From assembly GCA_905234495.1 (NCBI GenBank), contig CAJOHE010000006.1, positions 51,942-115,941 of the forward strand: a stretch of 64,000 bases of DNA, written 5' to 3'. Source of the DNA: an uncultured Eubacterium sp. GTDB taxonomy: Bacteria; Bacillota; Clostridia; Oscillospirales; Acutalibacteraceae. The notes below the pieces were generated by a model. That model did no database searches, had not been told where the DNA came from, and saw nothing but the letters and a program-made list of their open reading frames with translations. The translations under genes were made by a program, and so were the position numbers. Of the stretch, positions 51,382 to 59,463 are shown in pieces. The stretch's first letter is position 1. Each line of letters opens with the position of its first letter.

Positions 51382-53823
51382 ATGGAAGTTGTACATTTTA
51401 ACGATATTAAAGATAATATTATTAGTCATTTTAAAAACCAAACTTTTGTTCCTATAATAGGTTCTGGTTTCAGTTGTGGTTGTAAAAGCAAAAAAGGCAA
51501 TGTGCCTTCAGGGTCTGAATATAGAAAATATATGATAGATGAGATTAACAAATCATGCAATATAAGTGACGATGAAAAAGAATCGGTTTCAAAAATGACC
51601 TTTTCACAAGTTGCTGATATATATAATGAATTGGTTGATCTGCAAACGCGTATTAATTATTTGAAAGACAATTTCAGTAGAGTTGTATTGGAGCATTATA
51701 AAAAAGTTTTTTTAACAATAGAATGGCCATATATTTATACCTTGAACCTCGATGATGCTATTGAAAACAATTCTAATTACGATTATGTAATTCTCCCTGA
51801 CAAGGAAATGTACGAGGATATTATTGATGAAGAAAAATGTATTATTAAAATACATGGTGATGTAAAATACTTAACAACCTATAAAGAAGACAATTGCGTC
51901 CTTACACAAAAGCAATATGTTAACAGCATAAAGAAAAATAAATTTATATTAGATAGATTAAGACATGACAGTAGTTTCCTAAACATTGCATATATTGGAT
52001 GTAGTCTTGATGACGAAATTGATATTAAGTCGATAATTGATGATACTTATGCTAATACTATAACGGCCAGATATTATTTTGGTATAAAAGAACCATCAAA
52101 CTTGGACAAAATAAAACTAAAGAACTTTGGAATAACCCATTTTGTTATATTTGATTCTTATGAATCAATCTATAAATGTATTTATAATGCTTGGCAAGAA
52201 TCCACAAAACTTAGTAAAGATGATTTGGAATTATATAAAATCAAATCGTCTTGCAAGTTGAATCCCGATTATAAAGAGAATAAAGAATACTTATTATTTG
52301 GAAAAAGCTTAAAATCTGGAAATGAGTTAAAATTCCCATATTATTTTGTTGAAAGAAATATATCAAACACAATAATAAAGAGATATAATGATCATCCAAT
52401 CCAAATTATTATTGGTAAGGGATGTAGCGGAAAGACATATGTCTTATCAGAAATTGCAAGTAAAGTTAAAGATAAAAATGTATATTTGTTTGAAAGTAAA
52501 AACCGATTAAGCGTAATTGCTTTTGAAAAACTAATTGCGAAACAAAATTGCCTCCTAATCTTTGATAGTAAATCACTTGACAGAAATCAAATGGAACAAA
52601 TAATTGATTCTCGTTATGAACTTGTGAAGAAAAACACACATGTGATTATTGCTGCAGATAATACAGATCAAGACTTAAACAGATTGCTCATACTAAAGCA
52701 AATTCAGCACCAAATAAGTTCAGGTGAAATCCCAACAATAAAATTATCAAATAAATTTTCAAAAGAAGAGTGTTCAACAATTAATCCGCTTCTTGCTACC
52801 ATAAATCTGGGCATAATGGATAAAAGCAAAACGATAGTTGACAACATTATAAATATTGGAAACACACGTAGAGAAAGGAACAAATTTGAAAATTACAGCA
52901 TTAAAACTGACAGTATCGAATATGTTGCTTCCTTAATAATGTTAGCAATTGAAAATAAAATATATTCTCAAAGAGCAGTGCAATTTGATCTTGAAAAAGA
53001 ATTCGAGTTACAAGTAAAATGTGCGGCACCCTTAATTTCTAAAGAAGTCGTTTGGAATTTTGAAAAAAGTCCAAAAGATAATTCGCCAAAGAAATATGTT
53101 GTTGATGCAGAATATTGGTTAAGATGGAAACTAAAAGATTTTGCTCAAGACGAATCTAATGAACAACTGATTGCAGAGTCATTCAAATATATTGTAACAG
53201 TTTTACTTGCTATAAACGAAAAACCAAGTATTGAATATAGCGATAATTCCTCATATAAAGATTATGTACTATTTGACAACATCAACAAAATTTTTTCTAA
53301 GAAGCAGAATGGTGCAAATAGACTAATAAGGAAAATATATGAATCGTTAAATCCTCTACTTTCAGCTGATCCAAATTTTAAACATCAATATGCAAAGTGT
53401 TATATTCAATCTTCAAAAACAGCAATATCTTATGAAGAAAGAATTAATTTTTTGTATGAAGCGAAACAGAATATTGTTGAAGCACTAGAAATATTTGAAA
53501 CTAGATATAAAAACAATTTAAATAACAAATTAAAAATATCTATAGCTCATGCAAAATATACACTTGCTGTTGTACTTTGTCATATGTGCAAAACAGAAGA
53601 ATATAAAAATGCTGATTTGAATAACGAATGTATTAGAACGTTATTTGAAGCAATGTTGTCTGAATATAACTCGTTTGACTATGTAAAAAAAGATCAGTTT
53701 AATTATAGAAATGCTGTTCAAGAAACTATAAACTATTTTACTATTAATCAAGATGGTCTTGAAAAGAAAAGTGTTTCTTATGTCCAAGATTTAATTAATA
53801 TGAAAAACAGCATTAATAATTAA
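51382..53823 (+). CDS. SIR2-STAND (Avs-like) anti-phage NADase candidate
   Basis: 813 residues. (1) N-terminal SIR2-like NADase: PIIGSGFS (24-31), YTLNLDDAIE (119-128) in place of T-x-N-x-D, and IIKIHGD (154-160). (2) A P-loop NTPase with Walker A IGKGCSGKT (344-352) and Walker B LLIFDS (391-396). (3) A long helical C-terminal part from about 500, TPR-like, with repeated Tyr/Ala pairs. SIR2 plus STAND is the plan of Avs5-type proteins, in which the C-terminal part recognises a phage protein and SIR2 then depletes NAD. Very A+T-rich. AAAGGAGAAAAA precedes the ATG. The phage trigger cannot be guessed. Confidence 0.82.
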   Translation: MEVVHFNDIKDNIISHFKNQTFVPIIGSGFSCGCKSKKGNVPSGSEYRKYMIDEINKSCNISDDEKESVSKMTFSQVADIYNELVDLQTRINYLKDNFSRVVLEHYKKVFLTIEWPYIYTLNLDDAIENNSNYDYVILPDKEMYEDIIDEEKCIIKIHGDVKYLTTYKEDNCVLTQKQYVNSIKKNKFILDRLRHDSSFLNIAYIGCSLDDEIDIKSIIDDTYANTITARYYFGIKEPSNLDKIKLKNFGITHFVIFDSYESIYKCIYNAWQESTKLSKDDLELYKIKSSCKLNPDYKENKEYLLFGKSLKSGNELKFPYYFVERNISNTIIKRYNDHPIQIIIGKGCSGKTYVLSEIASKVKDKNVYLFESKNRLSVIAFEKLIAKQNCLLIFDSKSLDRNQMEQIIDSRYELVKKNTHVIIAADNTDQDLNRLLILKQIQHQISSGEIPTIKLSNKFSKEECSTINPLLATINLGIMDKSKTIVDNIINIGNTRRERNKFENYSIKTDSIEYVASLIMLAIENKIYSQRAVQFDLEKEFELQVKCAAPLISKEVVWNFEKSPKDNSPKKYVVDAEYWLRWKLKDFAQDESNEQLIAESFKYIVTVLLAINEKPSIEYSDNSSYKDYVLFDNINKIFSKKQNGANRLIRKIYESLNPLLSADPNFKHQYAKCYIQSSKTAISYEERINFLYEAKQNIVEALEIFETRYKNNLNNKLKISIAHAKYTLAVVLCHMCKTEEYKNADLNNECIRTLFEAMLSEYNSFDYVKKDQFNYRNAVQETINYFTINQDGLEKKSVSYVQDLINMKNSINN

Positions 53824-53864
53824 ATAAAAAGCGCTATAACATATTGTTAAACATCTTTCTACTA

Positions 53865-53897
53865 TCTAAGGGTAGCAATTAAATTGCCGCCCTTAGA
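53865..53897. terminator. Terminator between SIR2-STAND and tnpV
   Basis: TCTAAGGG..CCCTTAGA outer stem with inner GCAATT-AA-ATTGC; lies between converging genes and probably serves both. Confidence 0.7.
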
Positions 53898-53914
53898 TTA
53901 TTATACAATTTGAT

Positions 53915-54295
53915 TCAATCAACTACATAGATTATTCTCAAATATATTGTTTCCCTTGCCTGATTTGAGATGTTGTTCATTGCTTGTACCCAAGCAATCA
54001 TGTTGTATGCTTTGAGCTGCTCGGTGATGCCTTGCTGCTCTTTGAGTTGCTTGACAAGGCGGTCATACATCTCGGTTGCTCTGATATCCACATCGTGCAG
54101 ATATGAGTTGAGTTTGCAACTGGTAAGCAGAGATGTGTAGAACACCTTATGGTGCTGTTTGATATAACGAAGGTGTCGCTGCCCCCACATTCCGATTTCA
54201 TAATTCGTTTCGGTGGAGATGAGGTTGGGGAGATAAACCTCCCCAACCAGTGTGTAATCAATACCGTTATTCTTATCTGAAAAAATCTTGTTCAT
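53915..54295 (-). CDS. tnpV: TnpV-like transposon-encoded protein
   Basis: 126 residues. NYEIGMWGQRHLRYIKQHHK, FYTSLLTSCKLNSYLHDVD, LVKQLKEQQGITEQLKAYNM and AMNNISNQARE match TnpV, a protein coded by many Firmicutes mobilizable and conjugative transposons; its role is unknown. The start codon lies inside the end of mobV (23-base overlap), so it is the last gene of the xis-int-mob transcript. Confidence 0.88.
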   Translation of the reverse strand: MNKIFSDKNNGIDYTLVGEVYLPNLISTETNYEIGMWGQRHLRYIKQHHKVFYTSLLTSCKLNSYLHDVDIRATEMYDRLVKQLKEQQGITEQLKAYNMIAWVQAMNNISNQARETIYLRIIYVVD

Positions 54296-55424
54296 AGTTC
54301 CTTATCCTTTCAAGTTTGGGTTTTGTTTTTGCTTGTTCAATCACTCGGTCAACAACCTCCTTGCCGAGTACCTTGCGAACAATTTTGTAGTCTCTTAATT
54401 GCTTTTTGAGGTCATCGTTTTTCAGTTGATAACGCTGATTTGATTCCCTCAGGTCGGCATTATCAATTTGCAGATTGTTAACCTTTGTTATTAACCTATG
54501 GTTCTCGTTTCGAGTTTCCAAAAGCGCCACGAACGCCTTTTTCACAAACGCTTTCAACTTTTCAAACAATCCCTCAATACGATTTTTGTAACTCTTTGCC
54601 GACTCCAATTTCTGCGGTTCGGGAAGTGTGTATTCCTTCTCGAATTCTTCGTCGGTTGACAATACCGTTACCGTTTCAATCGTTTTTTCAAGGTTGTCAG
54701 CCGTCTCTTTTAGTTCCTCAACCTTGCCTTCGAGCTCGGCTAATTCCTTGGTACGCTGTTCCTTTTTGTATTCTAACACGGATAGATGCTGACGGTCATT
54801 ACCCTGATTCTCCCACTCAACGCCCTGCCATTGCATAGCATAACTTAGCGCTTCTTTTTCGGATTGTAGCCATGCCATTGTTTCCGTATCGCTTCTGCCG
54901 GAGCCGACAAAGCCTTGCTCTTCCAGCGCCTTTTTCATAGATACACGGGTATCTAAACCACGGGTGCTTCGGGTAGTGTACGGGATAAAATCAATGTGCA
55001 AATGGGGTGTTGCTTCGTCCATATGAAGTACTGCATTAAAGACGAACAGGTTTGGATTTCGTTCCTCAAACCGTCGTACATAGTCCTCCAGAATTCGTTT
55101 TGCAACGGCTTCGTTTGGGGTACCTATACCCATATCATCACGGTTACCGACCTGCACGATTATCTCATAAAAGGGCTTTTCCTGTTTACCTTTTTGGATG
55201 TGTTCAAGGTAATTATTAATCTTCCTATCAGCTCGTTTTTGCTTATTATTGTATCTCTCTAATGCTTCATCAAAGAGGATATGATAGGCTTCTTCGAGAG
55301 GAATATTTTTGTATTCCACATTGTTTTTTGTCCTGTCTTTATCAACATTTTCGGCAATGAAATTTCGGTTGTTATGCTTCAAAACGCCCTTGCCGAGTTC
55401 AATGCTGATGCTTGATAAATACAT
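54273..55424 (-). CDS. mobV: MobV-family relaxase (Mob/Pre type)
   Basis: 383 residues. N-terminal relaxase: GVLKHNNRNFIAENVDKDR with RTKNNVEY (the His-Asn-x-Arg start), and the metal-binding HMDEATPHLHIDFIPY. Then a coiled-coil C-terminal half (about 215-375). It should nick the island's oriT and pilot the strand to a recipient through a helper conjugation machine. ATG 55424 (with GACAGG) is preferred over GTG 55433. Right upstream are two strong inverted repeats (55487-55549), the expected oriT position. Confidence 0.92.
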   Translation of the reverse strand: MYLSSISIELGKGVLKHNNRNFIAENVDKDRTKNNVEYKNIPLEEAYHILFDEALERYNNKQKRADRKINNYLEHIQKGKQEKPFYEIIVQVGNRDDMGIGTPNEAVAKRILEDYVRRFEERNPNLFVFNAVLHMDEATPHLHIDFIPYTTRSTRGLDTRVSMKKALEEQGFVGSGRSDTETMAWLQSEKEALSYAMQWQGVEWENQGNDRQHLSVLEYKKEQRTKELAELEGKVEELKETADNLEKTIETVTVLSTDEEFEKEYTLPEPQKLESAKSYKNRIEGLFEKLKAFVKKAFVALLETRNENHRLITKVNNLQIDNADLRESNQRYQLKNDDLKKQLRDYKIVRKVLGKEVVDRVIEQAKTKPKLERIRNYEQDFFR

Positions 55425-55486
55425 ATTTTTCACCTGTCTTTCATAGTTTTAATTTGTCTTCGTAAAATTCAGGTTTCCTCGGTTCT

Positions 55487-55549
55487 GTTACTCTTGCCAA
55501 GAGTAACGCAATGGCACTTTTGACACTTACGCATCAAAAGTGCATTGCG
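55487..55549. other. Origin-of-transfer (oriT) candidate
   Basis: The 250-base gap between mobC and mobV has no gene. It has GTTACTCTTG-C-CAAGAGTAAC (55487-55507) followed by an overlapping long hairpin CGCAATGGCACTTTTG / CAAAAGTGCATTGCG (55507-55549, one bulge). Paired hairpins just upstream of a relaxase gene are typical of oriT. Further left, GTATCTG..CAGATAC nested in GGCTGTCC..GGACAGTC (55650-55695) overlaps the end of mobC. Confidence 0.6.
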
Positions 55550-55680
55550 CTCTGCGAGGCAAAGACAGCCCGAACCTTCAAAGACAACCATATTATTGAT
55601 TTGACATCGGCGAAAAGATTGTTTATACTATGATTGCTATTTACATAGTATGGCTGTCCGTATCTGCGCCAACAGATACA

Positions 55681-56016
55681 TCAAGGACAGTCATTTTTAT
55701 TTTCGCCTTTCATTCCGTAAAGGGTTCGGTTAATTAAACAGATAATGTCAAGCAATTCTTCGGAGGGAGTTTCGCCCTGCAATGCTTTCAACTCTTGCAG
55801 CACTTCTTCAAGCTGTCGTTTCAGGGCGATATATACCCTCGGATTACCTTGCACAACAACCTCTCTGTTCATCAACCTTTTCAGGATATAATCCTGTTTA
55901 GTAAGTCCCGATAACGCAACCGCTATGTCAAGCTGCTTTGCTTCTTCGGGTGATACTCTAAAGCCTACTGTAATGCTCCGCCATCGGTTGTGTCTGTCTA
56001 AACTCTTAGCTGACAT
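55681..56016 (-). CDS. mobC: MobC-like relaxosome accessory protein
   Basis: 111 residues. HNRWRSITVGFRVSPEEAKQ and LDIAVALSGLTKQDYILKRL resemble the ribbon-helix-helix N-part of MobC/accessory proteins that bind oriT DNA, followed by a helical tail (LKRQLEEVLQELKAL). The start at 56016 (AAAGGAGAG upstream) overlaps the integrase end by 11 bases, so it is coupled to int. The next feature downstream is the oriT candidate, then mobV. Confidence 0.75.
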   Translation of the reverse strand: MSAKSLDRHNRWRSITVGFRVSPEEAKQLDIAVALSGLTKQDYILKRLMNREVVVQGNPRVYIALKRQLEEVLQELKALQGETPSEELLDIICLINRTLYGMKGENKNDCP

Positions 56017-57097
56017 CCTGTTCTCTCCTTTCTGCATTCAGGCGTTTCACGATGTCCTTTTGTGTTGAAGGAAACATGTGAGCGTAACGGAAGGTAATGT
56101 CGATACTTTCGTGACCAACTCTGTTGCCAATTGTTACCGCATCAAAACCCATATTGATGAGTAAAGATACATGAGAGTGACGCAGGTCATGGATGCGAAT
56201 TCTTTTCACTCCGGTTTCGGCGCAACCTCTGTCCATCTCGTGATGCAAATAACTTTTTGTTACCGGGAAGATTCTCTGATCGTTTTCAACGCCATAGATT
56301 GAATGAATATAATCCTGTATTTCTTCACAGAGAAAATCAGGCATATCCACCTGCCGAACACTCTTATCCGTTTTCGGTGCAGTAATCACATCCTCACGCT
56401 TCAACCTTTGGTATGATTTGTTTATCCTTATAGACTTTCTTTCAAAGTCAAAGTCATCGGGCGTTAAGGCAAGCAACTCGCCGACTCTGAGTCCACACCA
56501 ATAAAGAATCTCAAACGCATAAAACGATAGCGGCTTTTCCATCATCGTTTCGGAAAACTTCAGGTACTCTTCCTTTGTCCAAAACAGCATTTCCTTTTCG
56601 CTTTCCTTCTTTCCGATTACACCAGCCTTTCGCGCAGGGTTACTCTTTAAGTCATACATATTAACTGCGTGATTAAAGATAGCGCTAAGCTGATTGTGAA
56701 TTGTTTTCAGATATGTCAGCGAATAGGTTTTGCCGTTACTGTCCGTATGCTTCAGCAGTTCGTTTTGCCACTGGAGAATATCTGACGGTTTTATTTCATT
56801 CATTTTGAGGTTTGCAAAATACGGGAGTATCTTTTTATCGATGATGTTATTCTTCGCCATCCAAGTATGCTCTCTGACTTTATTCTTAAGATCGGAACGG
56901 TAGATTTCCACAAAGTCGCCAAAGAGCATATTCATGTCTCCGGCTTTGTTGAGCAGAAACTCCTTTTCCCAATCTTGAGCCTCGTGCTTGGTCTTAAAGC
57001 CACGCTTTGTTTTCTTGCACTGCTTTCCGGTCCAGTCCTTATAGTAAGTGGACACTCGCCAAGTACCACGCTCTTTATCCTTTACCACAGCCATCAT
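56006..57097 (-). CDS. int: Tyrosine-type site-specific integrase
   Basis: 363 residues. N-terminal arm-binding AP2-like part (RGTWRVSTYYKDWTGKQC), central SAM-like core-binding domain, and C-terminal catalytic domain with Arg in YWCGLRVGELLAL, Lys in ITAPKTDKSVRQV, HDLRHSHVSL (His-x-x-Arg), GHESID (His) and Tyr in FRYAHM. It catalyses integration and excision at the guaA end. Complete, so the island may still move. It overlaps xis by 4 bases and mobC by 11. Confidence 0.95.
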   Translation of the reverse strand: MMAVVKDKERGTWRVSTYYKDWTGKQCKKTKRGFKTKHEAQDWEKEFLLNKAGDMNMLFGDFVEIYRSDLKNKVREHTWMAKNNIIDKKILPYFANLKMNEIKPSDILQWQNELLKHTDSNGKTYSLTYLKTIHNQLSAIFNHAVNMYDLKSNPARKAGVIGKKESEKEMLFWTKEEYLKFSETMMEKPLSFYAFEILYWCGLRVGELLALTPDDFDFERKSIRINKSYQRLKREDVITAPKTDKSVRQVDMPDFLCEEIQDYIHSIYGVENDQRIFPVTKSYLHHEMDRGCAETGVKRIRIHDLRHSHVSLLINMGFDAVTIGNRVGHESIDITFRYAHMFPSTQKDIVKRLNAERREQDVS

Positions 57098-57285
57098 TCA
57101 TCACCTCCATCGCTGTAATAATATTTCTTTTCAAAATACTTTCGGCTAACCTTGCCTCTGATAACACTGTATCCCTGTTGCTTCAACTCTGCATTTAAGG
57201 TGCGAACTACCTTATACGCATATGCCATTGACATTCCAAGCTCATCGGCAATTTCCTTAGCTGTAATAAATGCACTACCTGTCAT
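57094..57285 (-). CDS. xis: Excisionase-like small helix-turn-helix protein
   Basis: 63 residues with FITAKEIADELGMSMAYAYKVVRTLNAEL as winged-helix/HTH region and a basic tail. The size, the position just before int and the ATGA overlap suggest a recombination directionality factor. AGGAGGTATTTT precedes the ATG. It could instead be an activator of the element; sequence alone does not settle this. Confidence 0.72.
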   Translation of the reverse strand: MTGSAFITAKEIADELGMSMAYAYKVVRTLNAELKQQGYSVIRGKVSRKYFEKKYYYSDGGDE

Positions 57286-57444
57286 AAAATACCTCCTTTC
57301 TTTTGGATTCTTGTTTTCGCCGTTCTGTCTGAATTAACCCCACCCTTCTGAAACGGTGTTTTCTCGCTCGCTGTAGGTAACAGGTCGTGGCGTAGTCATC
57401 AATTCAGCCGGTCATTCAATTTTTATGTAAATATAACCGTAGCG

Positions 57445-57506
57445 CATTACAGCGGCTTAAAGTATTTACTGTAATGTATTATAGAGCAATAATTTCTGTT
57501 TGTCAA
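57445..57506 (-). promoter_or_regulatory. Promoter and operator candidate of the xis-int-mob operon
   Basis: The 332-base gap between xis and the XRE gene holds two opposing promoters. This one is TTGACA (57506-57501)-N17-TATAAT (57483-57478) on the minus strand. A perfect inverted repeat CATTACAG (57445-57452) / CTGTAATG (57469-57476) sits over its start site. This is a fit place for a repressor, presumably the divergent XRE protein. The rest (57286-57440) is a leader without visible genes. Confidence 0.72.
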
Positions 57507-57558
57507 GTGTTTTTATAAAGTTTATTTAATTTCACTAAAGTTTTTTGTGTAATTTTTC

Positions 57559-57587
57559 TTGATTTCCGTTTTCCCCTGTGATATAAT
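57559..57587 (+). promoter_or_regulatory. Promoter of the XRE-membrane-AbiTii genes
   Basis: TTGATT (57559-57564), 17 bases, TATAAT (57582-57587), 31 bases before the start codon of the XRE gene. Confidence 0.75.
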
Positions 57588-57617
57588 GATAAAAAAGTAA
57601 TATGGAGTGACTTATAC

Positions 57618-58118
57618 ATGTTGATAGGAAGACGAATTCGTTTTCTGCGCCTGCACAGAGGTATGACGCAAAAGGAATTAGGAAAAGCCATTGGCTATTC
57701 CGATAAAACTGCCGATGTAAGAGTAGCGCAATACGAAACGAATACTTATGGACCAAAGGACAAGGTAGTTGAGAACCTTGCACAGGCACTTAATGTTGAC
57801 GAGTCAGATTTGAAGGTGCCGGATATTTTAACGAACGATGTTTTCATGCATACGATGTTTATGCTTGAAGACACTTTCGGCATTTATATGAATCCCGATT
57901 CAGAGAACATTACCTTTACCTTTGAGGATAACAGCATCAACAATCCGATTGCTGACGACCTGAAGGAATGGAAAAGGAAAGCAATTCAACTCAAGAATGG
58001 CGATATCACCTTTGATGAATATATGGAATGGAAGCTCCGCTTCCCCATCTCCGCAGCAGAGGAAACACACGAAGAACTCAAAAGGCTTCGTGAGAAAAGA
58101 AAAACTGATAACGAATAA
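57618..58118 (+). CDS. XRE-family regulator of the island
   Basis: 166 residues. HTH_3 domain at the N-terminus (IGRRIRFLRLHRGMTQKELGKAIG; ADVRVAQYETNTYGPKDK), then an acidic region (about 70-115) and a helical end. It is divergent from xis-int-mob, with CATTACAG operators between, so it probably holds the element quiescent. It also leads a three-gene transcript: the membrane protein starts 11 bases later and the AbiTii-like gene overlaps that. GGAGTGAC precedes the ATG. Confidence 0.88.
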   Translation: MLIGRRIRFLRLHRGMTQKELGKAIGYSDKTADVRVAQYETNTYGPKDKVVENLAQALNVDESDLKVPDILTNDVFMHTMFMLEDTFGIYMNPDSENITFTFEDNSINNPIADDLKEWKRKAIQLKNGDITFDEYMEWKLRFPISAAEETHEELKRLREKRKTDNE

Positions 58119-58129
58119 CGAGGCATAAT

Positions 58130-58633
58130 ATGGAGTTTTATAAACTACCCAGTAATTCAAAGGCACTGCTTGATGAAATTGTTAATTCCAGTAACCCAAC
58201 CGATTTGCTTTGTAAAAAGTTAGAATCTGCATCTCCTCAAGAAGATGATATTTTGCGAGGAGTTATTAGAGAATTAAGCGAGCACGGCTATATAACGGTT
58301 ACACTTTGGGCGGACAATCTTCCTTATCATGTTGTTGTTAACAACTCAGCAAGAACATACGATGAAATACTTAAGGAATACGAAGACAGTCGTGCTTTCC
58401 AATCTAAAGTTCAAATTGTTGATAATAGTGTTACTATTGGTAACGGTAACACAATAAAAAATTCAAATATTTCAGCTGTAAACGAAAGCAACGAGTCTTC
58501 AAAACAAAACAAAAAGAGATTTTCTGACAAGCATCCTATCTTGATAAGCACCATCATTGGATTAATAACTGGATTAGTTTTAATGTTTTCGTTTTGGCAA
58601 AAAATAGTTGACTGGATTGAGGGGTTGGTCTAA
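58130..58633 (+). CDS. Membrane protein with GNGNTIKNS motif, partner of the AbiTii-like gene
   Basis: 167 residues, unknown function. The N-terminal 85 residues look like a small winged-helix-like globular domain (ILRGVIRELSEHGYITVTLW). Then VDNSVTIGNGNTIKNSNIS (97-115), a linker rich in Asn and Ser, and one transmembrane helix (HPILISTIIGLITGLVLMFSF, 135-155) with a short end. The motif returns at the C-terminus of the next protein as VTIGDGNKIKDSSI, so the two may pair through it. The last base of its stop is the first base of the next start codon. Candidate membrane effector or anchor. Confidence 0.7.
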   Translation: MEFYKLPSNSKALLDEIVNSSNPTDLLCKKLESASPQEDDILRGVIRELSEHGYITVTLWADNLPYHVVVNNSARTYDEILKEYEDSRAFQSKVQIVDNSVTIGNGNTIKNSNISAVNESNESSKQNKKRFSDKHPILISTIIGLITGLVLMFSFWQKIVDWIEGLV

Positions 58634-59331
58634 TGGCAAAAAGTCAAATTATTAAAGACTTAGCAAACAGTACTATTGATGTCGGTACTGCCTTAAAACG
58701 AGCAAAAGTGTTGTTTTCAGAATTAGGTAATGAAGAATTGTTAAAATGGGTTAATTGTGAAATAAGCGGTTATCCCGATAACGCTTCTCTTCCGGATTAT
58801 AGAGTATTAAGAGGTACCCTTATTGGTTCATATATGAAAGGTTCAATGGCAAACCATTTAAAATGGACTAATGTTTCGATCCCGCTTGGTAAAATGCCCG
58901 AAGAGGCAAAAGATGCGTTGTTGAGTGTTTATTTGTTTGAAGGTGTTGATGCATTAGAGCATTTAATACAGTTTAACGAGAATCCAGATAATCGTTTAGG
59001 AAAACAAATTCCAGCAGATTGTTTTCCGCTTTTTAATAAATATAACAATGACCCTTTTATGATAGTTACTTCGGCTCGTGTAGAGGTAAGCACTCATAAT
59101 CTTTCGAATGTTATTTCAATTATCGAAAACAGGTTACTTGATTCGCTTCTGTTGTTAGAAAAGGAATTCGGAAATCTTGATGGACTTGATATTGATACAT
59201 CTGGTAAAAGCACCTTAGAAATTGAAGAAATAGCTAATAAGATTACTGTACTGGTGTATAACGACAACCGTGTTACAATTGGTGACGGAAATAAAATTAA
59301 AGATTCAAGTATTAATACACCAAGCGAATAA
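58633..59331 (+). CDS. AbiTii-domain protein with GDGNKIKDS tail
   Basis: 232 residues. The N-terminus IIKDLANSTIDVGTALKRAKVLFSELGNEEL followed by LKWVNCEISGY is the AbiTii domain (PF18864), which is shared by phage-abortive proteins and other defence-linked proteins. The middle is helical. The end VTIGDGNKIKDSSINTPSE copies the motif of the neighbouring membrane protein. Start ATG overlaps the previous stop by one base (TAATGG). Together with it and the XRE gene this is a three-gene module at the island edge, next to attR. Function in defence is inferred from the domain name only. Confidence 0.72.
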   Translation: MAKSQIIKDLANSTIDVGTALKRAKVLFSELGNEELLKWVNCEISGYPDNASLPDYRVLRGTLIGSYMKGSMANHLKWTNVSIPLGKMPEEAKDALLSVYLFEGVDALEHLIQFNENPDNRLGKQIPADCFPLFNKYNNDPFMIVTSARVEVSTHNLSNVISIIENRLLDSLLLLEKEFGNLDGLDIDTSGKSTLEIEEIANKITVLVYNDNRVTIGDGNKIKDSSINTPSE

Positions 59332-59337
59332 AAAATC

Positions 59338-59381
59338 CCCAATCATCTAACTTTCGTTAAATGATTGGGTATTGTCTTTTT
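59338..59381 (+). terminator. Intrinsic terminator of the AbiTii-like gene
   Basis: CCCAATCAT..ATGATTGGG stem with TATTGTCTTTTTC tail. Confidence 0.8.
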
Positions 59382-59388
59382 CGAAAAA

Positions 59389-59407
59389 TAGCGTCATTTT
59401 AGCGTCA
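59389..59407 (+). repeat. Right paired TAGCGTCA repeat (integrase arm-site candidate)
   Basis: TAGCGTCA at 59389-59396 and 59400-59407, 11 bases apart, about 57 bases inside attR; same unit, spacing and orientation as at 41526-41544. Confidence 0.65.
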
Positions 59408-59463
59408 CGGAATTGATTTTATCCTCGCAAACCGCCTGTTCAAGCCATTTTTTGGAATTTCGG

